Positions 10,818 through 21,513 of a stretch of DNA of 48,417 nt are shown here, piece by piece. The notes beneath the pieces are model-generated. The model was not told the DNA's origin and made no database searches. It was given only the letters and a program-made list of their open reading frames with translations. Position numbers and translations under genes: made by a program. The stretch covers positions 1 through 48,417 of the forward strand of contig JBBHKE010003524.1 in the NCBI GenBank assembly GCA_037447655.1, in the 5' to 3' direction. Numbering within the stretch: the first letter of the stretch is position 1; each line of letters starts with the position of its first letter. Source of the DNA: Zygnema cylindricum. Lineage: Eukaryota; Streptophyta; Zygnematophyceae; Zygnematales; Zygnemataceae.

Positions 10818-11360
10818 TGACCCACAGAATGAGCAGCATATGTAAAGCCTCTAGGATAATATTTTCCCCTTCCACTTTCCCACTGAATAAGTGCCGCCCA
10901 GGCACACAAATATTCTGATCACCCTCACCCCTGTGAGGACAAGTCTCCCTTGAGTCAAACGCAAAAAGAATCATTGAATTTGCTCCCCTGAGCAGTAAGT
11001 TATGGCTGGTCAAAGAAGACCTTTATAGTTACAAGCTCTCTTAGAGAGGTACCTAAATATCACTAAGTCTTGCTCTCCCTACTCACGACTACCTACTACT
11101 AAACCCTAGTCTAATAAGAACACTATATAGTACAAAAAGGTACATTAGGAGATGTACTTAATGTACGACCATTGTACGACATAGTCTACAAGGTGACACC
11201 TGTCAAATCGGGAGCCATGGTTCCTCCTCCCATCTTCTCCGGTATCAAATAATGTAGCGCCACGTGGCACCGCGTGACGCTATCTCCAAATGACGCCAAA
11301 AGCTCACTTCGCGTGGCGGCTACAATGCCGGCCGTCCGATCAAAACATATTTTACACGGT
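10798..11360 (-). repeat. LTR of Copia-2, outer boundary uncertain
   Basis: Upstream of the Copia-2 gag on the minus strand. It shares with the Copia-1 LTR the block CTGCTCAGGGGAGCAAATTC, the GATTCTTTTTG block after it, ATCCTAGAGGC, and, farther upstream, a GCCGGCAT...GCGG...CACGTGGC block. TATAAAGG is at about 11018-11025 on the minus strand. I cannot see where the U3 end lies; 11360 is where similarity fades. The sequence near 11465-11620 may also belong to it. Confidence 0.7.
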
Positions 11361-11467
11361 TAAGATTCGCGTACATGCATGAAATGCTCTTTTTGGTTAG
11401 TATGCTGTTAATTAGTTGTTGCGTTAATGTTTGTATATCTTTGAAACCCGTCACGTGTATTTTTTCG

Positions 11468-11538
11468 ATAACGCCTTAGTGGTTAAGATGTACGACTATG
11501 AAGAGGTCCACAGACCCAGGTTGAAATCTGGACTTAGG
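11468..11538 (+). other. Possible tRNA-derived SINE head
   Basis: CCTTAGTGGTTAAGATG resembles a polymerase III A box, and CCAGG-TTGAAAT-CTGGA resembles a T arm with a B box 35 bp downstream. The acceptor ends do not pair well, so this is a relic at best. A CT tract follows at 11627. It could be a SINE head, or a tRNA-like part of the Copia-2 LTR read on the opposite strand. Confidence 0.35.
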
Positions 11539-11626
11539 CATCATTTTAGTAAAATATCCTCTACTTCAAAATCTACCACTTTCTAAATATGGTGGTAGCC
11601 ATGGCGTGCCTTTGATCCTCACTCTA

Positions 11627-11656
11627 TCTTTCTCTCTCTCTCTCTCTCCCTCTCTT
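11627..11656. repeat. CT microsatellite
   Basis: Nearly pure (CT)n over about 30 bp, followed by pyrimidine-rich DNA to about 11750. The frame read through it is low-complexity Leu/Ser and is not taken as a gene. Confidence 0.85.
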
Positions 11657-11794
11657 ATTGTCCCTCTTTTTCCTTTCCCTACTCTCGTATTGTATATTGT
11701 GTTGCTTTATCTACCTCTTCTCCTCCTCGTCTCCCTCCTCTTCTCCTTTGCAGGCAGCAGAAGTGAACTATTAATTACCTCTTTTCAATAGCTA

Positions 11795-12013
11795 GAAATT
11801 CCGCGGCTACTTTTGAATTTTAACCCGTTTCATTAATACCCTCTTGTTAGTTTGACACCGCGTTGTCACCTAAACACACCCATCACTATATCATTTGAAA
11901 TGTAACCCCAAATAGCGCGATTCTTTTGCGGATGTCTACCAAATTAATAACTTTATATTCGTCACCTTTGAATACCCAGTTAGGAACAAGATCGATCCAC
12001 TATTACTGTTACA
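11795..12013 (-). repeat. Truncated 3' LTR of the chromovirus
   Basis: Matches 18602-18820 over about 219 bp, with GAAATTCCGCGGCTAC at one end and ACTGTTACA at the other. The remaining about 746 bp of LTR is absent. Confidence 0.9.
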
Positions 12014-12026
12014 TCATCCCCTCTTT
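12014..12026 (-). other. Polypurine tract of the chromovirus
   Basis: Minus strand AAAGAGGGGATGA directly before the LTR start TGTAAC. Confidence 0.75.
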
Positions 12027-12079
12027 ATTTTTTATTGACCTTAGTTAAAACACATTTCATTTTCATGATCGAACTTCTA

Positions 12080-15000
12080 TATTATTATTCCTCCAATACC
12101 TTTGTAAAAACTCATAATTTTTATCTTCTAAAGTTAACTACTCTTCCGGCCTCCCAAGATAATGCACTTGCCAGAATATAGTGTTACCGACTTTAAACCG
12201 TTGTGCAACCCAATCTATTACCTATTTGTAGACCTCATGTTCTATAATTATTGAGGGATCCAATTCCAATTCTCCTTCAGTTGGTCGAAATTTTGCTCGT
12301 TTGAATTAGCTCATGTGTATCACTGGATGAATTTTTGTTAAAGGCGAAAAGTCCAATTTGGCAGCAATTGACGATGTCATCTCGATTAACAGTAAATGGC
12401 CCAATGTATTTAGGAGCAAATTTCCCCGTTGGATCCGATTGTCCCTCGATCTTGCACATGTAATGAGTAGTTGAAAGCCAAACTTTGTCACCTGTGCTTA
12501 CCACCCAATCACCCCAGTTGCGGTTAGCATTTTATTCTAGTCTTCTTTGCGCCTCCACCAATGCATCCCGGACTGTTTTCCAAACTGTTTGAATGTATGC
12601 CCAAAACTCTATTCTAAAACCCCTATTCTCTTGAGTGACCCCTATTATTAAATCTAATGCATCTCTCGGTTGATATCCGTATGCAATTTCAAACGGTGAT
12701 AATCCTGTACTAGCATGTTTACATGAATTGTATGCAAATTCAATTAATGGCATTTTAGATTCCCATGTGTTTTGAACTCCACTGCAAACAGTCCTAAGCA
12801 TTTTTTCCAGTGTACGGTTCATCGTTTAGGTCTGTCCATTTGTTTGAGGATGATAAGAGGTACTCATTTTTAATTCAATGCCTAAATGTAGCTGTAATTC
12901 TTTCCACAATGCAGACGTAAATTTAGAATCCGTATCATTGAGTATAGACAAGGGAACTCCATGATGTTTGACCACGTTGTCAAAGTATAACTTTGCAATA
13001 TCTACAACGAAATGAGTAGTTTTGCAAGTGATAAAGATTGTTATTTTACTGAACCTATCGACTACCACCATGATATTGTCATTTCTTATAGATGTAGCTG
13101 GCAATCTGACAATAAAATCCATACTGACAGATTCCCATGGTCTTTCAAGAATATCTAAAGTTTTTAAAAGACCTATAGGTTACTAGGTTATTAGGTTTAC
13201 TTTGTTGACAAGGAACACAACTTTCCAAGTGTTTTGACACTTCTTTTTGCCATCCCTGGCCAAAACAACCTATTCTGCAACCGAATAAGAGTTTTATCAC
13301 GACCCTGATGTCCTAAATGCTCATGGGCTTCTTGTTAAAGTTATTTTCTTAGGTCTCCCACTTTAGGGATGCATAATCAGTCCCCTATTCGCAAATATAG
13401 TTATCCATTTTCTATTCTAATTTTTTTGACATGCCTCTCATTCAATGGGTTAGAATTCCCTTCCATAATATTCTTACATATCACAGCAAATTAAGGATCT
13501 TTATCATAACCATTTCTAACAGCATCTAAAAACAATTCATCTCGAAGTACCACACTTATTTCAAAACATCTACTTAAAGGATCTGTGACTACATTTGTCT
13601 TTCCAGGAATATGTTTGACATTAAATTTGAAATATGTCAATTTGTGCATCCACCTAACTTGTCTACCAGTCATAATCTGTGCGTCACTTAATCTTTGTAG
13701 ATAAGAGAGTTCCTTATTATTACACTGAATTATAAATTCTTTAATATGCAAATAACAACGCCATTTCACCAATGCATGAACTATTGCGAGTAATTCTTTT
13801 TCTTGTGCTGGATAGTTCTTTTCAGCATCATTGAATTTTTCGGACTCAAAAGCAATAGGATGAAAATGTTTGCCGACTTTTTGACTTATGACTGCACCTA
13901 GACCTTTATCCAATGCATTAGTAGTGATCAAAACCTCAAATTCCTCTGCAGGATCGAATACACCAGTGTAGGGGCTGAGGTCAACTTCCCTTTTAGTTCA
14001 TCGAAAGCTCTCTCCTGATCGGCTCCCCACACAAACGTCTCGTTCTCCCAAAGTAAATCTGTAAAAGGTGCGGCGATCATACTGAAGTTTCTGATAAATT
14101 TCCTGTAATAAGTGGCCAATCCCAAAAATGATCTAACTTCTATGACATTAATGGGTTGTTTCCAACTTTGGATTGCAGTAATTTTGGATGGGTCTATTTT
14201 AACACCTTCCCCACTATCTATATGTCCCAAAAATAATTGTTCACTTTTAAGGAAACTGGATTTTGACAATTTTCCATAAAGTTTTCTTTCCCTTAACCTT
14301 TCTAACACTTTCCTTAAATAAATTACATGTTGTTTTTAGATTCGATGTAAATTAGAATATTATCTATAAACACCTAAACAAACTCATCTTTATAATCTAA
14401 AAAGGTTTGGTTGATTAATCTTTGATAAGTAGGCGGTGTATTCGTCAAACCAAATGGCATCACTATCCATTCAAAATGACCGACTCTAGTTCTAAAAGCA
14501 GTTTTATCAACATCTTCAGTTCTAATTGGCACCTGATTAAAGCCACTACGTAGATCAATCAAAGAAAATAATTTAGCACCTTGAAACGATCTATCAAATC
14601 AAAAATTAAAGGTAATGGATACTTATCCTTCACCGTAAACTTATTCAGGCTACGATAGTTGACACACATTCTTAACGTTCCGTTCTTTTTTTTGACGAAG
14701 AGAATTGGTACTCCGTACGGTGATTTGCTGGGTTGAATATGTCCTTTCTCCAGAAGCTCTTTGATTTGTTTCTTTAACTCCTCCTGCCCAAAAAAGCTAT
14801 GCTTATAAATTCTTGTGACACGAGGATTACATCCAGGTTCCAAGTTAATAACATGTTCTACATCTCAGGAAGGTGGCCTTCCTAAGGGTAAATCACTTAG
14901 AAAAACATCCCAAAATTCAAAAATCAAATCCTTAACAGCAGCATCAGATGTATTAATGTCAGTTACAAAATCAGATTTTTGTTTTACAAGATTTTTAGTG

Positions 15001-15670
15001 GTGTCTGATTTAGGAATAACATCAATGTTAGTGTTTTCTCCCCCCCTTTCATGAGTAACTTCCTCAATTACTAATAACAAGAAATCATGATTTGTTTTAT
15101 CCTTTAAATGCTTTTTAAATTGTTTAGCAAAAATCAAACCTTCCATTCCCAATTTGGTTATGTTATTTATATGATTTCTGTGCAACTTTTTCGAGGGTAA
15201 TGCTTGCAAAACCTTCTAGCCGTTGTCAAACATCACTCTCAAGGTGTTAGTTTATCAATTAATTTGAGGGTTATGTTCTGTAAACCAATACTTTCCCAGT
15301 ATTAACTCTTCACTACCCAAATTCATTATTTCACACACAACTTTCATTTTATTACTTTGGATATCCACTTATAATGTGTCAGTTTGTAAATCTAATGTGG
15401 ACTTATTACCATTTGCCACCTAAACATGCAAAGGTTTTTCCCTTATGACTGTAGGAATTCTATTTTCCTCTACAAACTTATGTGAAATAAAATTATGTGT
15501 AGCACCCAAATCTACCATAACTCTTAATGGTTTCCCTTCCACTAAAGACTCGAATCTGATCAAACTATGTTTGGTGTCATCGTTACTTAACTGTCCTAAC
15601 ATAGGTCTGTTGTTGAAAGTTTTATCAAAAGGATTGTTCAAATTATTGAGTGTAGTTAGCATCATATAAA
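12080..15670 (-). pseudogene. Chromovirus pol, heavily mutated
   Basis: Reading from high to low coordinates. Protease 15665-15420, with DLGATHNFI where DSGATHNFI is expected, so the Ser after the catalytic Asp is Leu. RT about 14843-14310: [36 protein letters not shown]; the YxDD box is FIDN, preceded by a stop. A WKQP...FLGLATYYRKFI connection domain follows, then RNase H 13931-13491 (TTNALDKGLGAVISQ, YPAQEKELLAIVHAL). Integrase about 13350-12532: HEHLGHQG zinc module, VVVDRFSK, NDTDSKFTS and YHPQTNGQT, then RTLE, so all three acidic positions can be found. C-terminal GPF module 12420-12300 with one frameshift, and a chromodomain relic at 12245-12090 with two stops. Many stops and shifts; no functional protein is expected. 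Confidence 0.9.
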
Positions 15671-15803
15671 TTCAGCTATCCTAGCCTTTCCATTCATTAG
15701 CTTGCCCTCCAAAGTTAACTCCTTAACCTCTGGATTTGGTCGACTCAATTGGGGACTTTCATCTAGTCTTTTCCGTTTCCTAGCTCTTGGGCTTCTTGCT
15801 CAA

Positions 15804-17088
15804 CTAAGTATAATGCAATATCTTCTTGAAGACCTTCATTGACATCAACTGTTTTAAGAGATGAGATCCTTTATCTGTACAGTCCTTAGCGTAATGATCT
15901 GGACCTCCGCATTGAAAACAAGTGACTTTCTTTTTGGGTTTTGTACACTCTCTACTGAAATGACCCTCCTCTCCACAATTATAACAGTTAATTTTCTTCA
16001 ATTGTCCACACAAATGCCCTATGACCTCTTTTCTTACAGATAGTGCATGTAGGAATACTAAGGTTAGGTTTTTGAGCATTAATACTCGGTTTAGGACTCT
16101 TAGTGTATCCCCCTCTATTGTGAAATTTATTTCCTGCATTAATACTTTGTCCACCCCTCTGATTTCCCCTAAAAAGATTTTGCCTATTCACAAGACCCGC
16201 ATTCAGACCCTCTTCCATAAATTCCTCCTCACCCCTCTCTGATACTTCATTCAAATTACCCTTGAGTGATCGAGTATCCCGATTATACCCCAACTGATCC
16301 TCTAATTCCAATGACTTACCTTGTAATTCTATCAAATTAATAAATTTTTGATGTTTCAGTTGTGATTTCAGTATAGGATTCAGATAGTTCAAGAAATGCA
16401 ACTTAGCCATTTCATAAATCAAACCTATAACATGAATGCTAGATGAGTCAAATTCCACAATATAATCTTTCACAGATCCAGTCTGCTTACAGTTAAGCCA
16501 CTTTTCTTCCATTTTGGCTTTATAAGTGATAGACAAGAAATGCGATTTGATCGCAGTCTTAAAAGCTTCCCTATCAGCATTGTCAGGAATCAAATTAGAC
16601 ATCCTCTGAGTGTAATACGAAATCTGAGCATCACCTATCAGACTGCCAACAACAAAGGAAGTGTAATCATCATGATCACAATTCCTAGATTCGAAATAAT
16701 ACTCCATATGAAAAATCCAAGCATCTAACTCATCAATCTTCTCACCATCAAATGATGGTGCTTCACTGATAGACAATTTCAGATCCATTATCTTCTTAGG
16801 TTTATCGTGATCATCATCTCTAAAAGTGGCATTTCTCTTACTACTCTCACCCTTTTGGCCATTAACATCATTTCTGGTTTTTATTAAATTTATTAACTCA
16901 TCCAATTTCTGGTTTGAAACATTTCTATTTTCTTTAACATCTTTCAATTCACTTTTAAACTCAGAAATTGTTTCATCCACAGCAGCAGCATGATTATTCA
17001 ATCTTTTAACCAATTTTACAATACGCATTTTGAACACATTGAAGGCATTTTCCATTTCACGTTTCAATGCAGAATTTGCCATTATCAA
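15804..17088 (-). pseudogene. Chromovirus gag with zinc knuckles
   Basis: Starts MIMANSALKREMENAF at 17088 and keeps a 366-codon open frame to 15988, with a coiled-coil-like Lys/Glu-rich N-terminus and a retrotransposon gag core (FDGEKIDELDAWIFHMEYYF). It then breaks in the first zinc knuckle (CTICKKRGHR) near 16022. The shifted frame resumes with CGQLKK and two intact CX2CX4HX4C knuckles, CYNCGEEGHFSREC and CFQCGGPDHYAKDC (about 15985-15880). Gag packages the element RNA; the knuckles bind nucleic acid. One frameshift separates core and knuckles, so this copy is probably dead. It is the best-preserved part of the element. Confidence 0.9.
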
Positions 17089-17855
17089 ACCCTAAAATCA
17101 AGTAATAAGAAAGGTAGAGTATAATTATCCAAAAGAGTTTGCAGCAGATTTGAAGTCCTCACATTTCTCCAATCAAAGCCTTCCCTGCCTTAACAAATCT
17201 TCTGAAGTATATCAAAATCTGAAAATCAAATAAACATTAAAAGTAAATTAGTGAAATTTTAATTTTCTCAATCATTTAAATATTAAGGTAAAAAGTTTCC
17301 CCACATATTTTGCAGCAGCAAAATTCCAGCTCTCAAAGGTAAAATTCAACCACAAATTTTGCATCAGCAAAATTGAAAGCAATCAAAGGTAACAATTTAG
17401 GGTTTGAAAAGTTTTAAGTCATTTCTAGACTCATTTGCTCTCAAAGAAGTAAAGTGCTCCACTTTCCTCCTCCACCATTAGCAAATTCCCCATTTCCCAC
17501 TACATCTGGATCTTTTGTTCTCTAATTCTCACATTCTCACCTTTCATGGCTTCAAGCCCTCCCTCTACACATGAATCATTGCTAAGAGAAGGCAAGTTTG
17601 TTTGGCCTCTACGCAATTGGAGTGAGTTTCAGCGGTGGTTACACTACCCACCCCGACTTAGTTCTTAGGACTTGAACATGCCCCACGTCTAACTAGCGGT
17701 CGCTGGCAGTGTGATCACTCAGTTTCCCTCCAATCCCCTACCACTTCACATTGTGGTTCTACCGACACAGGTTAGAGCACCCTCAGCAGTCACGGCAGTC
17801 GATTTGCGGGTGAGAAAACTTCTCCCTGGTTTCTATCCAAAGCTTTGATACCAAA
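17089..17855 (-). other. Untranslated leader and primer-binding site of the chromovirus
   Basis: About 750 bp between gag and the 5' LTR with no convincing frame. Minus strand TGGTATCAAAGC at 17853-17842 matches 11 of 12 bases of the plant initiator tRNA-Met primer site and is 2 bp from the LTR end. Confidence 0.8.
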
Positions 17856-18820
17856 TGTAATAGGATCTTTTACCTCTCAGAAAATCCCATTACGACAACC
17901 CATTTGAACCACACATTCCACACATTGGAAAATACACATCCACATTGGAAAGAACTCACATAAGGATAAACTTTAAATTAGAAGAAGCTTTTGTCCACAT
18001 AACATTAGCTCGGTCTCTTGCCCTCCTAGCTCAACCCTTCTCATTAAAGTATTTTCCTCTACTCTCCCCTCTTAAATATTCTATCTCTTAACTAAAACAC
18101 TACTTAGTTTGTAAGAGATTTCAATGCCAAAATGTCAATGCTCCAATTAGGTTTTAATCGCTCAGGACCACGATCAGTAAGCATTTCCGCTAACTTTTTC
18201 TAAGGAAAAAGCTGTTTACTTTTCTCTTAGACTTCACTATTTATCCATCATCGCCCTTGACTAGCCAGGCTAGAGTCAACGCTCCGTTGAACAGGTTTTA
18301 CCTGGGTCAATCATTGATCAACAAGGACTCCAACTGACCAATGCAAAAGCGTGCGAAATCTCTCACTAACTACGCAGAATTTTCTAACCAATCAAATGCT
18401 ACATTTTACTATGTAACATTTACGTGCAAAAGTGCGCGCGAATTGAAACGCGACTTCGCACGTTTGCGCGTCATAAATTTTACACGCGAAACTACCTTCG
18501 AAATTTACAAATTCTAACTTATGACGTTTCATACTAAAAATCGTACGAAACGAACCATCATGTGTACTAAATGGCTATTAGTAATTTATAGACGTATGCT
18601 TGAAATTCCGCGGCTACTTTTGACCCTTAACCTGTTTCAATAATACCCACTTGTTAGTTTGACCCCGCGCTGTCACCTAATCACACCAATCACTATATCT
18701 TTTGAAATAGAACTCCAAATCGCGCGATTCTTTCGCGGAAGTCTACCAAATTAATAACTTTATATTCGTAACCCTTGAATACCCATTTACGAACAAGATC
18801 GATCCATTATTACTGTTACA
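17856..18820 (-). repeat. 5' LTR of the chromovirus
   Basis: 965 bp; minus-strand TGTAAC start and TTACA end. AT-rich ATATTTAAGAG near 18070 (minus) is a possible TATA region. Its first 219 bp recur at 11795-12013. Confidence 0.88.
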
Positions 18821-18823
18821 CCC

Positions 18824-19940
18824 CTCTTCTTCCTCTTCCCTGATAATAATTTAGATCGGGCGTTTTCAGTGTTGTCGCATTGAGGGAACCGGTCGGTTGG
18901 GTTCCCATTGATGAGCTCGGGCAATTCTCCTCGGTCGATTTAAGGAATGAAATGATTGAGTCCAAGGTGTTCGAAGCCCTCGATAAGAGAATGTCCCTTA
19001 AGTGTGTCATTTTTGCCGGTAAGGCATGGGTGAAGACCGATGCCTTATCATTCTCTTCAATAAATTTCCCCATATTTGCGAGTTGCTCAATAATAATATT
19101 AAATCTCTTTGCAGCCTCATCGATCAATTCATTTGGTTTCACTTTGAAGGATGTATAATCAGAATAAATATGTTGCCCCTTGTTTTGAAGACTCTTCTCA
19201 AAATGATTTTCAAGGGCCACCCAACAATCATGGGCGAATCTTCAGGTAAGAAAAAATCGTGAATGGAAGTGCTACATGATTGAAATAAGCCGCGACGGCG
19301 AAAAGATTTTTCTTCGTCCACACCCGATAAGCTCTCCGATCTGAGGTAGGCATCTTGTCCACCCTTTTTACCACCTTCCAAAGGCGTTTTAATTTAAATT
19401 GGCCTTTGATAAATTTCTTCCACGATTGATAATCCGTCCCATCGAAGATGACATTTTTTCCGGACATAGATTCAACTTGCTCGTCCCCTTCACTCCAATC
19501 ATCAAGATCGGAATCGTCATCGATGGGAAGTTTCCCCTTTCGAATTGATTCCCTCATCTCCTCCTCATCTCCTTCCGTATCAACGACGCTTTGTGTCGGA
19601 ATGCGATCTCCGAAAAATAGAGGTCTCGTGACACGGTTCGTCTCCGAGATCCGTTGATCAACATATCGGAAAATTCCATCCATCAATTTTTGAAGACGAT
19701 CTTCCATCGGGTCATCTCCCTCCTTCTTTTTCCCCTCATTCTCCTTCTTTTGTCCGAACGGATCAATTGGAACGGCTTCCTCAAAAGTTTTGCCGGTGAA
19801 AGCAAATGGAGTTTCTACTTCCGGATTCGACGATGATTCGGATTCCGTTGGATCTCAGGATTCGGATCCGGAGGTCGAGGAATTAACGTAGAAGAAGAAG
19901 GCATCATAAGAGAAGGGGTATTTTTCTTCTTTCTCCCCAT
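18824..19940 (-). pseudogene. Copia-3 gag, disrupted
   Basis: A possible start MGRKKKNTPSLMMP is at 19940. The frame shifts and is open again from 19707 (MEDRLQKLMDGIFRYVDQ), through an acidic DDDSDLDDWSEGDE stretch and a gag-type IFDGTDYQSWKKFIKGQF block, to a stop at 19228. It continues at 19220 in another frame with a copia gag core (KPNELIDEAAKRFNIIIEQL, LSRASNTLDSIISFL) and ends in YYQGRGRRGV, where the chromovirus is inserted. The zinc knuckle that normally follows is absent. Assignment to copia gag is by block pattern, not by a catalytic motif. Confidence 0.75.
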
Positions 19941-19984
19941 GGCGGCCAAACTAGCCACCCTTCTACACCTCAAAGGAGCACACA

Positions 19985-19997
19985 GGCTCCGATACCA
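19985..19997 (-). other. Primer-binding site of Copia-3
   Basis: Minus strand TGGTATCGGAGCC, one mismatch to the initiator tRNA-Met complement, 2 bp from the LTR end. Confidence 0.8.
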
Positions 19998-20440
19998 CTT
20001 GATAGGATCTTACACAAAATCAGAGTGCAAGACTTACAGCAGAAGTATTCAGATAATTCACACGAGAGAGAACTGTCCACGAAAGCCAATATATTTCACT
20101 GTCTCCCATAAAAGATTAAGTTTTCCTCCCCCTAAGCTGCAGTATATAGTACTGCAAGTGTAACGTCACACTATCAAACGAAAAACACACGAAACATAAA
20201 GTGCGCACGAAGCGCCTACCAATCAAAACACGTCTACACGCGAAACAGCATAAAACTAAAGTACTAAACAAACGTACACCTAAATCGTACAACTACAAAG
20301 AAAATTGTACACGCCAAACAGCACAATACCTGGTCGTCGCAAAACAGAATCTTCGCGAGACCAGGAATCTACAAAACGTCCAGTAAAACATAATGACTCC
20401 AAACCAACCTGGACAACTAGCTTCACGTAACGACAAACTA

Positions 20441-20978
20441 CACCGCGCATCGTTATTAGTGTCAAAGTTTAAATAGTGTGTAAGTAAATATACCGTCATT
20501 GACGCTAATTAAGAATTTGAAAATTAAAAAAAAATAGGTTTATTCTAATTTCAGTGTTCATGCTAATTTGGAACAGCAAAAATGGAAAATTTTCTGTACG
20601 ATTATATACATTATTATATGTATCCGTACAAAATATAAAAAATCGTACACCGTAGTGAAATATAAATATCCGTACATGTCAGACATATTTACATGTCAGA
20701 CCAATCCCGTTTTTTTAGCGCACGTTCCTATGCGAACGCGTCCGATTTAATTCATTTTTTGTAAAATTTTCAACTAAAAAGGTACATTTATGTACGGTCT
20801 GACATCGACCGTACACCACACTTTTACATATTAATGTACTTTCATTCTGTACGCTAATTTGTACGGAACTTCAATTAACGTCAAGGAAAAATTAAAATCA
20901 CGTATACTATTTTTGGAAAAAAATCAAAATTTTAAGAACCCAAATTAGTGACCGTGACACTAATAACGATGCGCGGTG
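20441..20978. mobile_element. TA-flanked MITE with perfect inverted ends
   Basis: 538 bp with terminal inverted repeats CACCGCGCATCGTTATTAGT... and exact complement, perfect over at least 24 bp, bordered by TA on both sides (20439-20440, 20979-20980). The interior is AT-rich and holds no gene but several GTACGG words. TA duplication and non-coding interior fit a Tc1/mariner-type (Stowaway-like) MITE. The element at 34350-34897 has related ends and similar length. It lies next to the LTR of Copia-3. Confidence 0.8.
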
Positions 20979-20981
20979 TAG

Positions 20982-21462
20982 CTGGCCGCGCGACAGACCG
21001 CGCGGACGATTACAACATTGATTCTAACAGAGAAGAGGGAGGAGTAAGAGGACAAAGAAAGGCGAGAGAGAAAAGGAAACAAGAGGCGAAAGACAGAGCT
21101 AAAGGAGAGAAAAAGAGTGAAAAAAGAACTGGGAAGTAAAAGAGAGGGAAAGAGGACACAAGACTCGAAATTCTCACATTGTTAAGGGAGAATCGAAGTG
21201 GGAGGAAATTTGGGGACTGGCCTATAAGGGAGGGCTGATGATATCCAGGGCCTAGGAAACAACAAAACGGAGGCCCATGATTTGTGATTTATACCATCTC
21301 AACTTACATTACTCGTTGTAAAAATTGGTTACCGAGGCTGTCTCACCAAACTAAGTAAATTCTCGCATATTCCTAATAAAAAAAGTAAGACAGATTACCG
21401 ATTTTAAATGTGGAAGTTTCCAAGTCTCGTGTGCTAATTCCGCTGGGTCTATAAAGTCTGTC

Positions 21463-21464
<2 letters not shown>
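20982..21464. other. Purine-rich intergenic stretch
   Basis: 21020-21160 is strongly A/G-rich and gives a Lys/Glu/Arg-rich frame by composition. No gene is claimed. Confidence 0.5.

Positions 21465-21510
<46 letters not shown>
21465..21510. repeat. Poly-T tract, 46 bases
   Basis: Uninterrupted run of 46 T, followed by GGGGGG at 21520. It could be the tail of a retroposed sequence on the minus strand, but no body was recognised upstream of the poly-A on that strand. Confidence 0.95.

Positions 21511-21513
<3 letters not shown>

Larger units (their letters stand above)
11795..18820 (-). mobile_element. Ty3/gypsy chromovirus, 3' LTR truncated
   Basis: A minus-strand element: 5' LTR 17856-18820 (965 bp, TGTAACAGTAATA...CCTATTACA), primer-binding site 17842-17853 two bases inside, gag 15804-17088, pol about 12080-15670, purine tract 12014-12026, then only the first 219 bp of the 3' LTR (11795-12013). 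Order RT-RNase H-integrase defines Ty3/gypsy, and the chromodomain relic defines a chromovirus. It is inserted in the gag of Copia-3, at 18821. The missing 3' LTR part and the missing rest of Copia-3 on the far side point to a deletion with breakpoint at 11795. Confidence 0.9.
18821..20437 (-). mobile_element. Copia-3: LTR and gag end only
   Basis: Minus-strand 5' portion of a third copia-type element: LTR ending at 20000 (...CCTATCA), primer-binding site TGGTATCGGAGCC at 19997-19985, then gag down to 18824, where the chromovirus interrupts it. The outer LTR end is not defined; a MITE begins at 20441. A TATA-like ACTATATACTG is near 20150 on the minus strand. No pol was found on the other side of the chromovirus. 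Confidence 0.75.

Noticed and set aside
21465-21510. Poly-T tract as evidence for a LINE or processed pseudogene
   Set aside because: No RT, endonuclease or spliced gene body was recognised on the minus strand next to it, and no target duplicate.
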